Positions 33,300 through 45,849 of a DNA stretch of 64,000 bases are shown in pieces (position 1 is the first letter of the stretch; every line of letters begins with the position of its first letter). A program made the translations under genes and the position numbers. Source of the stretch: Dicyema japonicum (lineage: Eukaryota; Dicyemida; Rhombozoa; Dicyemidae); assembly GCA_011109175.1 (NCBI GenBank), contig RDEW01000016.1:1051653-1115652 (forward strand), in the 5' to 3' direction. A model generated the notes under the pieces. That model made no database searches. It worked only from the letters and a program-made list of their open reading frames with translations, and had not been told where the DNA came from.

Positions 33300-34775
33300 T
33301 CATTGACATCGCCAACAACTAGTTAGTTGATGGTATCTTGTCAACCCCGTCTTCACTAACTGTCTTTCTGTTTCTACAGTTTCAGGCTTTTCCTTAGTAG
33401 TTTCGACCATTTCCGCATCATCAGTTTCATCGATTTTATTGTCTTTAGACTTTTCATTTTTTTCAGTTTCTACATTTTGGAGAATTCCCATATCTTCAGA
33501 GATTACATTTTCTGCTTCTCCAGTTTCAGAGTCTTTCTCGTCTTGAGACTTTTACAACTTCTGCTTCTCCAGTTTCAACCTTTTCTTCTTTTCAGAGTCT
33601 TTCCCGTCTTCAGACTTTTCAACCTTATCTTCTCTAGTTTCAGAGTCTTTCCCGTCTTCAGACTTTTCAACCTTATCTTCTCCAGTTTCAGAGTCTTTTC
33701 TGTCTTCAGACTTTTCAACTTATCTTCTCCAGTTTCAGAGTCTTTCCCGTCTGCAGACTTTTCAACCTTATCTTCTCCAGTTTCAGAGTCTTTTCTGTCT
33801 TCAGACTTTTCAACATTTTCCGTTTGAGAGATTTTAATCTTTTCAGTATCTTTGTGTTCAGGGTTTAAATTTTCTTCAATAATATCAGTAAAATTGATTT
33901 CATGAGTATCATCCTTGATTTTTGAGGGACTCATTGGGATGTCTTTCACTGACTTTGTAGGACTTGATATGGCTTCTCTATCAACTGGTTTAGGAACCTG
34001 TGAGGCGGGTCCTTTAAATATAAATAAAAATGAACTCACTTGTTTTTTCCTGTTTACCATGTCTAAACTAAACCCAACAAACTATACATTTTCCGAATTC
34101 CCATGATTAGACCGTACAGAGCATCCAAAACTTGGTTCATCGACGAGTCAATTATTGAACTAATAAAAACATAGTCAGTCAGACTGGGGGAATGATTGGT
34201 GGTGAACTTTACCCTGAAATCGTCAAGAGAGAGTTCTAAGTAAATCAAATCCCAAACGAGGATTAAGATCTTTCTTTGTGGCAATAATCAAGAATGGGAC
34301 ATTTTTAAGTGCAAGATTTTCAGCCAGTTTATTGAGCTCTGTAAGGGACTCTACATATCTTCTTTCATCGGAAGCATCCACCACATAGCACACGGCGGAC
34401 GGATCCTTCAGTTGATGGCACGAAAGATTTCTAAATTTAATATCACCCGGATTGTCCTATAATCAACAAAATGGGTACCCAAATATTGAGGGGTATCCCC
34501 TTGTATTTCATGTCGTAAATTATGATACTGTTATTGGGGGCGACATTGGCGTAGTCCGATATGTTTGCAAGTCTTCTAATCAAAACTACAAAATAGGGAT
34601 AAAAATGGAAATTAATCAAAAATTCTATAAATTAAACAAGAAAATATTCATTGCATAACCAAGAAAATATTCATAACATATTTTATCGACAGAATTGTTT
34701 ACCTGATTTTCCAGAACCATCCAGGCCAAGAAATACTATCCTTTGCTTTGTCTTTTTCGATCCTGCTGCGCCCAT
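33300..34775 (-). CDS. Arf-like small GTPase with long charged, repetitive C-terminal tail
   Basis: Exon 1 (34,775-34,703) encodes MGAAGSKKTKQRIVFLGLDG then SGKS: an Arf-type myristoylation start (Gly2) and the P-loop. After a 117-base intron (34,586-34,702), unusually long here, the protein continues with IIIYDMKYKG. A 22-base intron (34,457-34,478) precedes DNPGD, then CYVVDASDERRY and VPFLIIATKKDL. The G3 motif is WDNPGD rather than WDxGGQ, and G4 is TKKD rather than NKxD, so nucleotide handling may be altered. The tail (about 34,000-33,300) is rich in Lys, Glu and Ser with about six copies of a 16-residue repeat. ARL13B, a ciliary Arf-like protein, also has a long charged tail and is the best guess, unproven. 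Splicing near 34,060 is unresolved, and a single-base loss in a repeat (about 33,720) shifts the frame. Confidence 0.8.
33560..33830 (-). repeat. 48-base minisatellite in the tail of the Arf-like gene
   Basis: About five to six near-identical units of 48 bases, each encoding VEKSEDGKDSETGEDK with small changes. Further degenerate units extend to about 33,480. One unit lacks a G (aataag-type versus aagg at the unit border, near 33,720), which puts the following units out of frame. This could be a real mutation or a repeat-assembly error. Confidence 0.85.
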
Positions 34776-34799
34776 TATGAAATGAATATTTAATTTTAT

Positions 34800-36000
34800 A
34801 ATTTGAATAAATACAATAAATTTTAATATTTTTTTATTTAATTTTATTTAATATGAAATAAAATTAAAATTTAACGAAATGACAACCAGTTAGCTTGCTA
34901 ATAATTAGTTTGATGGTTTGACGTAGCCCATGCACTAAGACATAGCTTTAGTACATTTAATGTCTTCATATCCTCAATGTGGATGCTACCTTTTGAACTC
35001 GGGAGATATCGTATGCACTAATATCTCGGTTCGAATTTTTCTGGAGGAACTTTGACAAGTGCCTTGCTGAGGAATGAGGAAATTACTAATCCCCGAATGT
35101 TCTTAGTAATAATTAGTGTCCGATGTTTCTTCATTTCAAAACATTACTTCTCTGAATCTCCCGCGGCCAAGAAAGTGAACCAGAAGTTATATCCACCTGA
35201 TGATGTCATTAAATGTACTAGATTAGTGAATCACAATTAAATTGATAACTTGTCGAATTAAATTATAATTACATGTTTACATGTTTAAACTTGAATATTC
35301 ACAGACTGACTACTCACGCGATTGCGTCACGCTTCTCTCTCGAACGCACACAGGCTTGTGTTGGTCGTATACCGGATTCTTTAGTCACCCTCGGTTCTTA
35401 GGGATTATGGATTCCAGAGACGTTAGAAAAGAAACACAAGTCAATAGTAACTTTGAATACTCTTTTCTGACCAGCCTTGATCATCATGACATTTGTGAAT
35501 GGACCCTATAAAACATGACTCATTGTACTGCTTGTAGATAGTTTCTAAAGGGACATTTCAGTAAGTCGGTCTTTTTTTAATTTTGTAACCACATTTTCAT
35601 GTGCATGTAAAAAACCACCCCTATTATCATTTGAGATCTGCTGAAGTAGCTTTTAATTAATCTGTCTTCCAAGATTTTGTCTGGTGTAAAAAAGAGTTGT
35701 GGCAAATTTTTCAGGACTAGTCGACAGGCGGTTCAATACAAAAAGATAAAGGTGATCCTGAGGAACACCATTAGGAAAAAGTCGGAAAATAGATTTTGAC
35801 TGTCATATAGAAACACGTTCCCTTGCATGTTGACGGGATTAAACAATTATTTAATCAACCAAACAATTGTTTAATCATCCATATCAATTTATTGATAATT
35901 TTGGTTATCCTCAAAAATTGATTAATCAGAAAACAATCATTTTATGGGTGTCGTGAGTCCGTATAACACGTACCCTTTTATTGCTTTGAATGAATTCCAA
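34800..36000. other. Intergenic, no gene recognised
   Basis: AT-rich. Open frames at 35,052-35,240 and 35,281-35,511 (plus) have coding-like composition in places, but no splice-consistent continuation and no motif that I recognise. Confidence 0.35.
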
Positions 36001-37200
36001 GAACACAATAATAGCAAACTAACAACTCATGCAATCTCGAAACGCAATGACAGAAATTTTATCCGTTACTCGTTTTTTGTCTATTAGCCATTTCAGTCCT
36101 AATAAATACTTCAGTATAATGAGTCCAGCCTCTTTTCTTCAATCTTTGAAATTCTCCATGTATCCGAATTATGGAAGAGGATGGCTTTTACAAAGGGGCC
36201 ATTCAGTCTGAGACGAAAAGAGAGAAACAGAATGTTTCCTTGTCCATTTGGTGATCCATTTGGTGGTGTTTTTCGGAATCCCAAGAGAATCAAGTTTCCT
36301 GATATTTCTCAATTTTTTGTTTTTACTCCATCCGTTTGATGTAAACAAACTATGTCTTTGCAGTGTTTATGGATAGTCCCACTTGCCCAGTTGGTAAGGT
36401 GATATCTCAGTTTCCGAATGCATCCTTGAGATGATGCCCATGTCTCATCATATTTTCGATACAGACCCCAGTCACTTTTTGTAGAAAAGCGTCTATCAAA
36501 ATGACCGAATCTCTGTGCATAAAACTTTAGAGACTTGGATCAGTTTTTTGCGACGTGCAGTGACTAAAGTTTTAGATCTACAAAAATAGTTATGTTACAT
36601 CGAAACAGTACCATCTATGGGACAACAATATACTGACCGTGGAGCTCAAAACCACTTTGATATTCATTAGGTTTTTGGATCGGGTTAAGAACGATTAAAG
36701 CAAGGGTCTTTTGTAGGACGTTCAATAAAATTAGAGTTTTCAACCGATCTGACAAGGTTTATCCTACTGAATTTGTATCAGTAATTTTTTCCATGTTAGT
36801 CATTATTTAAAATCATGCCAGTCAACAGAATTACTGTTCCGATGAAAGTTCTATTAACCTTGTTCTTGTTACTCTGAGATAACATTATCACGTCTTGGAG
36901 AATCAGTCTTTGGCTTTATTATTGCTCTGGAGACCTCCTCTGATTAAATTTTGTATTTAATTATATTAGCCTCCTATCGTGTAAAATCCCACTTTTATTC
37001 TCTCGTAGACGTTCAAAGTGAGATGCTACGGCCTTTGCCTGTTCGGCAGGATTTCCCATTGCTCTTGCATCTGGATCCTGGGAGACAAGTACCTATGGTC
37101 TGTTTTTCCTACGCATCAATCGCATAAACTCTTTTTGAGTAAAGTAACAGAGAGACCACCATAAGTTGCCAAAAAGATATCTACCTTTAATGCGACATAT
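36000..37200 (-). pseudogene. Decayed LINE remains
   Basis: Minus-strand translation gives NGPFVKAILFHNSDTWRISK and EEKRLDSL (about 36,210-36,111), matching the 'VKPILLYNAGTW ... LDSFHR' region of the TAA-tailed LINEs. Farther right only weak traces such as KTLALIVLNPIQK (about 36,680) remain. Boundaries are approximate. Confidence 0.6.
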
Positions 37201-37361
37201 AATTAAAGTCTTTCTCAGGGTTCTTGCAGTCCTACGTCGGCAGTAAGTCTAGCTTGTTTTTAATGAAAAATGTCGGAATTTATTTTTGCAGAAATACAAG
37301 TCAAATTCCCTGTAAAGGTACATAAAATTGTGCAAAATAAGCCTTTTTCGACATTTGTCTC

Positions 37362-37560
37362 TTATTTATTTAATAACCCCGGATATCCCGAAAAGAGGTA
37401 AGAGCTAACGTTTAATTAAGGTATATCCAATTCCAAAGGTCGGAATGGGACACATACTTTAATCATCACGGACATCAAAACTGTGGAATCCCATCACTGG
37501 AGCAGGAAAGGTAGGGATTCTTGGACCGTCCAGATATAAGGCGTCTTCTGAGTTAAATGG
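37362..37560. repeat. Dispersed repeat of about 200 bases, copy 2
   Basis: Diverged partner of 15,818-16,030, in the same orientation, beginning ttatttatttaataaccccg. It lies just upstream of MED20. Confidence 0.55.
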
Positions 37561-37707
37561 ATACATGAGGTCTCTAAAGACTTTAGTCTCTTCAGGGCAG
37601 CAGACTGAACCCTGATATTTGCCCAAGTCAAGTAACTTAAAAAGTTGAATTAATAATAAAATTGGATTATAATTTTAAAATGAAAATTCTATTTAAAAAT
37701 TCAAATC

Positions 37708-38348
37708 ATGGGAGTTTCCTGGTGAGTTTTTAATAATATACAGTGTTTCGGCTTTAACGGGGGAAGAATATAACAGCAGAAAGTCGTATGACAGCTTAAT
37801 CGAAAGTTTAAAAAAACTGCCAAGTCTCTCAGTCAAATCAACTATTGTAGGAGAGTTGGTAAATTATTATCCCAAAAATCCAGAAAGTTTACTAACTTTA
37901 TTATTCCACAGAGCCCCACGTGATGCTGCTCGAACATTCTGAATATTCAAATTTGTGCTTTGTTAAGACATTTTTTCCAAATTCGATCTTCGCTGTTCCG
38001 GTTGGTAAGGATTTCCGGAAAATCCTCAACGTAATTGCGGATCCTACGGCATCAAACCGCCACGGAAAGCAGGATATTGTTAGAATAAACGGAACCGTGT
38101 TTTCTGTCGAGGATTTTACCGTCGAGGTCGATTATGTTTCACTTCAGGATTCCTTTAAAGGGATATTAGTCCGTGTGACATACGAACCCTCCGAGAACTT
38201 GGACCACTCAATGTCTCTGTTACGGGAATTTGTCGAGGACTCACTGAATATTGTCCCCGAGGCCTATGACTTTTGCAATGGCCTTCAAATCGGCTTTTTA
38301 ATGGATAAGTATATTGAGAAAGTCGTATTTCTTCGTTGTTATTTGTGA
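37708..38348 (+). CDS. MED20: Mediator complex subunit 20
   Basis: Part of the head module of Mediator, the coactivator of RNA polymerase II. Three exons (37,708-37,721, 37,744-37,886, 37,912-38,348) join into 197 residues; the human protein has 212. The start reads MGVSC then VSALTGEE, closely matching the conserved MGVTCVS start, and this only appears once the 22-base intron (37,722-37,743) is removed. Removing the second intron (25 bases, with a ctaac branch-like motif) gives PEKPHVMLLEHSEYS, matching the family's 'LMYVMHNSEYP'. Both matches fix the splice sites. The rest, IRINGTVFSVEDFTVEVDY and so on, fits the beta-barrel fold. The first exon is only 14 bases. A LINE inserted 270 bases downstream. 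Confidence 0.93.
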
Positions 38349-38603
38349 TAGTTTTTTAGAATATTATTTCTAAATTTGTTCTTAGTGTTTGAATAGTAGT
38401 TGCTAGTCTAAGGAATTGTCTTATTCGTTTGGTGAGAGAGTATACAAAAATTCGGAAATTTGTTTTGAGACAAAGAATTATTCTTACAACTGGGAGGTCA
38501 GTCGGACAGGGTCTACTAACCAGGAGACTTGAATTCGGCTTGGAAACATAAAGTATTCGCTTATTTTTGTCTACTGATTAAGAGTAAATTGTTATTTTGT
38601 GGT

Positions 38604-38618
38604 TTTAGTGAGCATTTT
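38604..38618. repeat. Target-site duplication, left
   Basis: tttagtgagcatttt here and tttagtaagcatatttt at 40,274-40,290 flank the inverted LINE copy. One substitution and a 2-base insertion separate them. The last bases overlap the LINE sequence itself (gcatttt), so the exact border is ambiguous. Confidence 0.75.
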
Positions 38619-40273
38619 CTAGTAGGTGTTGGAGTGCGGTCACATCCCGTGATACGAAATCCACATAATCCGCATAAGATGTCTCTTCTATTTCTCCTAT
38701 ATAGCATTTACGGAGGTCGCGGAGTGCAGATTCAAGGTATATGGTGAATAGTAAAGGGAAGAGGGAATCACCATGGGGTGTCCCAATCGTTGTTTTGAAA
38801 CTGCGGGAAGTTGCTCCTTCTGTCCTCACAGATAATCTTGTGTTCGCAAGTAGTAGTCTGATTATCCTAACCGACGATTCATCCAATATTTGCTCAAGCA
38901 CATTCATCAGTTTCTGTCTGTTTATTGAGTCGAAAACTCTGGAGATATCTATTCCCAACACGGTCGTTGCGCTCTTGAATCTTTGGTGCGTTGCGCAGCG
39001 CCATCTGTGGCTCCATACAATGTCTGCCGTAGACCTCCCTTCTCGGAACCCACTTTGACTTGCTGGTAGGATCCACCACACCCTTTATCCGGCTTAGTGC
39101 AATGTTTGCCAGCACCTTGCGTATCGAATTCAGATATATTATCGGGCGGAGATTTTCTACTGGTCCTTTTGATTTGTTCGATTTTTTATGGGTATTAATA
39201 ATCCATTTCCAAGTCCTATATCGGTATTAGATTCAAAGATGACATTTAGGGTTTTTACAATTGTGTCGATAAGTTTTTTTGTCTCATATCTTATGTTGTC
39301 CGGCCCAGCACTCTTGTTGTTCTTTAGTTTATTTAGCGCTAATTTTACCTTTTTCACTGTGATTGGGATTTTTAGCGCCTTTGCTTCTCCCTGGAAAAGG
39401 AAAGTCCTTATTTTTTTATTAAACAGTGTTTCGAAATGTCGTGCAATCAATTCTGCTTTTTTTTCCGGGTTACCCACGATTTTTTCATCTTCGTTTTTGA
39501 TGTGAAGGGTGTTTTGTCCTTTCACCTGCGAAGCTTGAGAAATGGTTTCTCAGCGTAAATGTAAACAAAACTGAAATTACGGAAATCAAAAGAGAAGGTG
39601 ATATTACTCACGAAAGATGGAGACATACTAATAAGCTCGGCTCTCTACTAGGAGACGCTGAAGATGTACTAAGGAGGAAAACTCTGGCAAATGCGGCAAT
39701 TGCTAAACTGAAAAAATAATGGCTAAGAGCCAAAGGATTTGGAATTGACATCAGATGCAGGCTTTACAACGCGTTTGTGAAACCGATCTACTGTACAACG
39801 CTGGGACATGGGGAAGTTCCTTCAACGAACTATTGAAACTGGATTCGTTCCATAGAAGGCAACTAAGAAGCTTACTCGGAATGGACTGGCCACGTAGAAT
39901 ATCAACCACTGGTATCTACAACAAGTGTATGTGTTCTTCATAAGCAAAAATGTGATAGATTCCCGGTGGAGGCTATTTGGGCATGTACTAAGAATGAACC
40001 CGTACGCACCCGCTAACAAAGCGATGGAAGATTACTTTGACAGTTGCGACAAACCCTTCCGTGAACGACCTAGATCGACACTTCCGACTGCCTTAAACAA
40101 AGACTAAATCGTATGAGAAAAAATCTAAAGACGGGGGACGACCTGGACGAATTGAGATCACTCGCATTCGACAGAGGAAGATGGAAAAGACTAACTATAA
40201 ATATTGTTTCTTTGAGTGTTGCACATGCGGGGCTATAAACATTATGGCTTTCGTAAAAGTGCCTTAATAATAA
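38619..40273. mobile_element. TAA-tailed LINE, copy B, with inverted 5' half (twin priming)
   Basis: The left part (38,619-39,523) is in minus orientation and matches bases about 10,215-11,139 of copy A: SQSGFREGRSTADIVW, GIDISRVFDSINR, GTPHGDSLFPLLFTIYLE, YADYVDF. The right part (39,524-40,273) is in plus orientation and matches about 11,141-11,895, starting exactly where the left part ends (cacctgcgaag), and finishes with the TAA tail at 40,262-40,273. The flanking target duplication shows that both halves inserted in one event. This is the structure made by twin priming. Several frame breaks; inactive. Confidence 0.92.
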
Positions 40274-40289
40274 TTTAGTAAGCATATTT

Positions 40290-40832
40290 TGAATCCCCAA
40301 ATGAAGGAGTTTACCAATTAAAATACTTGCTTTGGGTTGAAATCAAGGATTTAATATTGTAGAGTTTGTCCATAATTATCAGGAGTCTATGCACGACACG
40401 TAATAACAGATATAAGCCTTAAAACCATCTTTCTAATTTGGTAACATGAAAGTTCTTTGTCTTTAATACAATCCCACTCAGGATTGAGAGTAAAGTGAAT
40501 AAAAGAGGTCGCATATAATTTTAGTAAATAATAGAAATTATAAAAATTATCAGGGAATAGAGTAGGTCTTGTTATCCCTAGTTATATACTTATTATTGAC
40601 AAATTTCATTCATTTAAAACCAACAATCACCACTATTCAAAAAACACAGCAGTAGATGAATTACTTCATTAGCATCCCACATGCGACAAATTCATTTCCG
40701 GGAATCCACGTATTCTCCATATGCTTAGTCACTGTAGATGCCACTCTTTATTCAATATTTTACTACAACTATCCAAAGTTAATAAAAAATTATTAATTTA
40801 TTAAAAAGTAAACTCAATAAATACCAATATAT
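40290..40832. other. Intergenic, AT-rich
   Basis: Between the LINE and the 3' end of ARFGEF. No feature recognised. Confidence 0.4.
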
Positions 40833-43800
40833 TTAAAATGGTTTGATTCTCCTTAAAAGAAGAGATATTTCACGTCTAAGATCCTGACCCAACGGAAAGG
40901 CAACAAGACTACAGACAATATCATACGCAGAATTTAGCCAATCCAAGACATATTCGTCAGACATCCGTCGAATATTCTCACAAAAAAAGACAACAGAACT
41001 ATCCCATAGCTCCATCCGCGTGGAGTCTTCCACAAATGACAGAAAATATTCCAAACACAAAATAGACTGTCTAACCAAATAAAACCACACAAAACGTTTT
41101 AATAATTTCAAAATGTAGATTTTTGTCTGAGTTTTCGGCAAAAACAGACATTTGAAATACAGATTGATGCTCATCGTCTCCTGTTTTGCAGTCAACTTCA
41201 CATCTGATCAAACAAATAACCAACCAATCGAATGACTCATCGACTGACACGAACTTTTGTAAGAGTCTAGCAGAAAATTAATTATCAGGTCGAAATCACT
41301 GGGAGATAGTGATCCCACGTGGGCAACACAGGAGGAATAATTGGCCTAAAGTCAACAACTCGCTAAACCACGCAGTTATCCTCATCATTTTTGTAGACAG
41401 AGCCAAGCAAGATGGAATCCATGGCCTCCAGCAGACTAATTCGAATGTCATCGTCAGGAAACAAATCAGATATGAAGTGACAAAAGACAGTCCAATGTTC
41501 TGAGCTAAAATTATGGGCATTTCGAAGGATAAAGATCGTCACACATTCAACGACGACCAAACTCAGGTTTTTATAGGCCAAACAGTGCCTCATCTGTTTG
41601 AGAATATACTCAAACTGATCCATCGTATCAGGCAAGTAGATGGTAACAATATTGTGCAAGATCTGCTTGGATGTGTTGACCATGGACTAATTGGTGATAT
41701 ACAAGTACCTCAGAAGAGTCATCCATGTTCACATTGTTCAGGACTCGGAATATTAGATTAAAGAAATCCATCCACCAGTGGACTTGGAACTCCCCATAGT
41801 ATGTTTTCACAATCTCAAACATCACCAGGAAGCCTCTGAACGTTAATTGGAAAACAACCTCGTGCGGACTTCGAGTGAGGAGTGATTTATGATCCGAGAC
41901 AACGCGAACAGGATGGGAAACCAACCAGTGACCCATATCTTTTCTCCAAAAAGCTGGAATTTACCAACGAGGGGTACCGATGAGTGTTTCTGAATAAGGG
42001 AGCTACACAATCGCATCAAATCAATAGCGTCCATGCAAATATAAAAATTATTCTCGTTTGTGGCGAATTCTGAAAGACATTTCACTGCATATTGGAACGA
42101 ATCAATAATGACTTGGGGATATTCAGGGTATACGGTCTCTGAATCGTCAAACACACAAAAACCGATAATTGAGACAATGGCTCCAAAAGTCTTGTGGTAA
42201 ATATCAGTCTGGTTGGTCACCACAATGGAAAAAATGTTGAAAATGCTCTTCCACCCGGATTTAATCTCGGGGGCCTTCAACATAATCATAGACATTATGC
42301 AGTCATGATCATTTTGCTGATGGCCTTAGACCTAAGAGTTCATAAACTCTGTATACGTAGTCTTCTCCATTATGTACTCGTAAGGTCGTAGGAAATCTTT
42401 GTGAAAGTGAAAATTCTCCAATTCGCCACGTTCAAAAAACTTCATGGCCATCTGTTTTAGTGAGTCCAAAGCTAAAAATCCGATATTCTCAGAGAAACAG
42501 GTCCCGACCTATTTTAACGTTATTTAATGTTAACTTTGTTGAAGTGGTTCCCAACAATACCCCAAATCCGTGACCAGAGAAGCCGAATCCTGTCCATATT
42601 GTAGTAGGTCACCTCCACAATCTTCTGGAGACTATAAATCCCAGGAGAATCCTTATCAGAGAGTTCTTCCATGGAAACCTTTGCGAGGGAATCGATAAAA
42701 TGAACTAAAGTCACAAAGATAGAAACCAATTGCATTTCCATCCAAATTGACTGACTGCGCGTACAGCTGATCTACGGAAACGAGGATCGGCTGACTGTAT
42801 GTCTCATTTAGAGTTTTTTGATCTACAATAATAGAAAAATGTACGAATTGCAAGTAACTGGACTCGTTCTAGCTGGGAAATACATCTGAGAATATCAATC
42901 CAGCCTTTTCCGATGTAGTTTCCGTACTGTCTCGCTATACTGATGAGCATGTGGATGGCTAGCACGTGTTTGTGTTTGATGGACGTGTGGACCGATGTAG
43001 ATTTGAGCATCGTAAAGGAGATCAGTGACTGCAGAAAGGCGTCCCGCTCAAGCTAAAATAAGTCTAAAAGGCAGAACCTGCATATTCAAGAAGCAACAAA
43101 TTTCCACAGACTTGCTAATCCCACTCAGGCACAATTCAACTATTTCTGAGTTGTCAAACCCGTGGATACAAGTCCCAAAAGTGGCCATCAGAGATGTCCA
43201 CAAAATCTATGCAATCAAATCAGAGGAAACCTCAAACATAGGCTTCACGTGGGCATTACGCAAAGCCATGTAAAACTGTGTGGTCTTTCTCTGGGAAGCG
43301 TTTTCTAGCATAGTCTCTGCAAGATTGACGATGCAGTCCAGTTCTAAGTTGTGTAGGGCATGTTTCGTCCTCTCATTGTCGAATCTCATGTTTTCTAGGA
43401 TTATTTATTAATCTAACTGGCACTGTTCTGTAGTGACTGTATTGGATGCTGGGCAATATCATCGTATATGTCTGAGAGAAATTTTTCCGAGGGAGGCTCA
43501 GAAGAAAGAGAACTTGTTAAGTTGGAAATAAATTCTGGCTTTGTCATTTTCCTTTCTTCTTTGATCTACAGTGATTCCAATGAGATCCACCTGGTCGTTG
43601 TGGAGATCTGTAGTCAGCATGATCACTGCGAATGATAGCACGTAAACGACGTCCGCATCCCCGGCGAAGAGACTAACAAATGGTTAAGTAATACCTCGGG
43701 TTGGCACCAGTGTATACAGAAGCAAACTTTTCCATGATTCGGTCAATTTTCTGGGCTTCTCCAGGCAGACGGAAATGGGAGAGGAATTTTCTTAGAGCAG

Positions 43801-45840
43801 ACAGAAACATCATATTGGAAAAGTCGAATGTCTCAACGTAGGAGTGCATAATTTCAATACATACACAAAAATGATAAAATTAAGTACTTTGAGTTGTCTC
43901 CAAGCAGATATCCAACGGAAGACTAAAAATAAGATTTGGAATTAAACATAAGTAAGACGGTCGTTGTTAAAGATAAACTTGGCGATTTCTGCAGGATCAT
44001 TGGGAGTGAAGGAATTTTCAATAAAATATTCCAGACCTTTGATGGGAGATTTATTAAATCTGATTAGACAACCTCATTACATATCAATTCCCTTCTCATA
44101 CATGGATTTTGACATCTTCTTCTTTTCAATGGAGTCCACTTGATAGCTGTCCTCTGTTAACTCACACGTGCTATCCAAATCAGCAGCCAAAGTGTCTAGA
44201 ATCAGCTAAAACCTCAACCTTGAGAAGACTGAGTCAGATTACTTGACTTTGGAGATTCTCTGTCGTCTCCAAGGCAGTTGAGTATGTAAACAAGGCAGCT
44301 GATCGCAGCAACGTGAAATTTGTGGGGAAGATCTACACAGAATTGCCTAAAAGAACAAAACCAGTGCGTTGGGCTATAAAGGCGACATCTACAACAAGTT
44401 TTTCGAACAAATTGTGGGATTTGATGTCACAGTCATAGTTCACATAGATGTCAAACAAATATTGAGGTTCTGTCCTCTCAAAACAGAAGCTTACCCCGAC
44501 AAAACGAAAATAGGCCTTTCATGACTCTCCATTTTAGATTGGCTGGGCAGGTTGAGGACTCAAGAATGTAAAATATGACCTTGTTGAAAATCACCTAAGG
44601 TCAGATAAATCACAAACTTCCAGCTGTTCCTTCAATTTGTCCCTCAAATTGGACCAAAGAATGAAAAAAACATCAACAGAAAGGTCCCCGATTTGGAAAT
44701 TCGAAAAACTGTTCTTCAGAATCCCCACACAAAGATGTTGTTTAATAGTAGAAATAAGAGGCTCGTTGGCAGTAAAAACGGACGTAAATTTTTTGATGAG
44801 CTCAAGTATTAAAGTCAAAGCAATGAATTTTAGCTTGTCGTCCCTAAATTTGTTTAAATGTGAATACGCGTTGGAAGGATCATATGAGAGCAGTTTAGAG
44901 AGACCAGCAAAGACAAAGGAGACTTGTTTAAGATTATCAGGGCAATCAGAGTCCACAGTCCAGTTGAGATTCGTGTGTTGACCCCTTCGGTTATTTATCT
45001 CCATCATAACGGTCTCTGAAATATTTGTGTCACATAAACCCAATTCTACTTCACATATCTTATATATGCCAGGAGAAACGCTATTTTCGACCATCTGATA
45101 CACCATAGAGTCCACAAATCCCAATGATTGGACTAAATTGATGGAAGGAGACTACCGTCTTCAGCATTGGTACTAGTGGGCACAAGCCTAGTGAAAATTA
45201 TCCCCAGAATTTGAGTCAAGGCTGCATTTGCGGTCGTTTGGATTTCTGAGTTCTCAAAGACTACGAAAATTTTGATGAGGCTGCGGATTATAAAGATCAT
45301 TGATTCTGGACACATTGCACGGTCATAGAGAGAGACGATCGTCAAAAAAATCTGAATTGAATTTTAAAAAACTCACTTTGGTATTCAGAATTTGAATTTG
45401 GTTTGATTTGCCGAATTTGTCAACAATCTCAAACAAAATGAACACGATTTTATCCACCAAAAGTCGAGAAGGGTCACTTAGATCTATCAAATACTCCGAG
45501 ACCATTCCATGCTCGAGTAATTTCTTTAAATTGAAAATGTCAGTTACCTGAAAGCAGTCCAAGACAACAACCACCAAAGTGGGACTCGAGACTGACTAGC
45601 GATCAGAAAGGAGCGAAGCAAGAGTAGACTACATTGGGATTGCTCGCAGATGTGAAAAAACTAAAATTTAATCCTATTACTCACTTTAAATCAAATTTCT
45701 CACTGTTGACTAGTTCTAATAGTTAAAATTGAAGACAAACCCTTTGTCTTTGTGATTATCTTCTTTAAGTCCCCGCAACTACGTTTTTTGCTATCCTTGC
45801 ACGCTGATAAATTCTGGAGCAAATTATCCAGGATATTCAT
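40833..45840 (-). CDS. ARFGEF: BIG-type Arf guanine nucleotide exchange factor (Sec7 domain)
   Basis: Activates Arf GTPases at the trans-Golgi and endosomes. Many short exons run right to left. Starts MNILDNLLQ at 45,840. N-terminal dimerisation region with [19 protein letters not shown] (about 45,230). HUS box YVNYDCD (about 44,440). Sec7 domain with [18 protein letters not shown] and [17 protein letters not shown] (about 43,840-43,730), holding the catalytic glutamate, and LTTDLH (about 43,610). HDS regions with [19 protein letters not shown] (about 42,910), [18 protein letters not shown] (about 42,630), KCLSEFA (about 42,080) and WFPILFALS (about 41,905). Ends RRIKPF. Introns checked: 43,053-43,077 (25) and 43,673-43,694 (22), with others of 24-25 near the start. 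ARFGEF1 and ARFGEF2 are a vertebrate split, so no number is given. Full exon structure not worked out. Confidence 0.93.
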
Positions 45841-45849
45841 ATGATGATT

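Noticed and set aside
33477-33827. Plus-strand 116-residue Phe/Leu-rich repetitive protein
   Set aside because: It is the complement of the minisatellite tail of the Arf-like gene; the hydrophobic repeat is a by-product of the Lys/Glu-rich codons on the minus strand.
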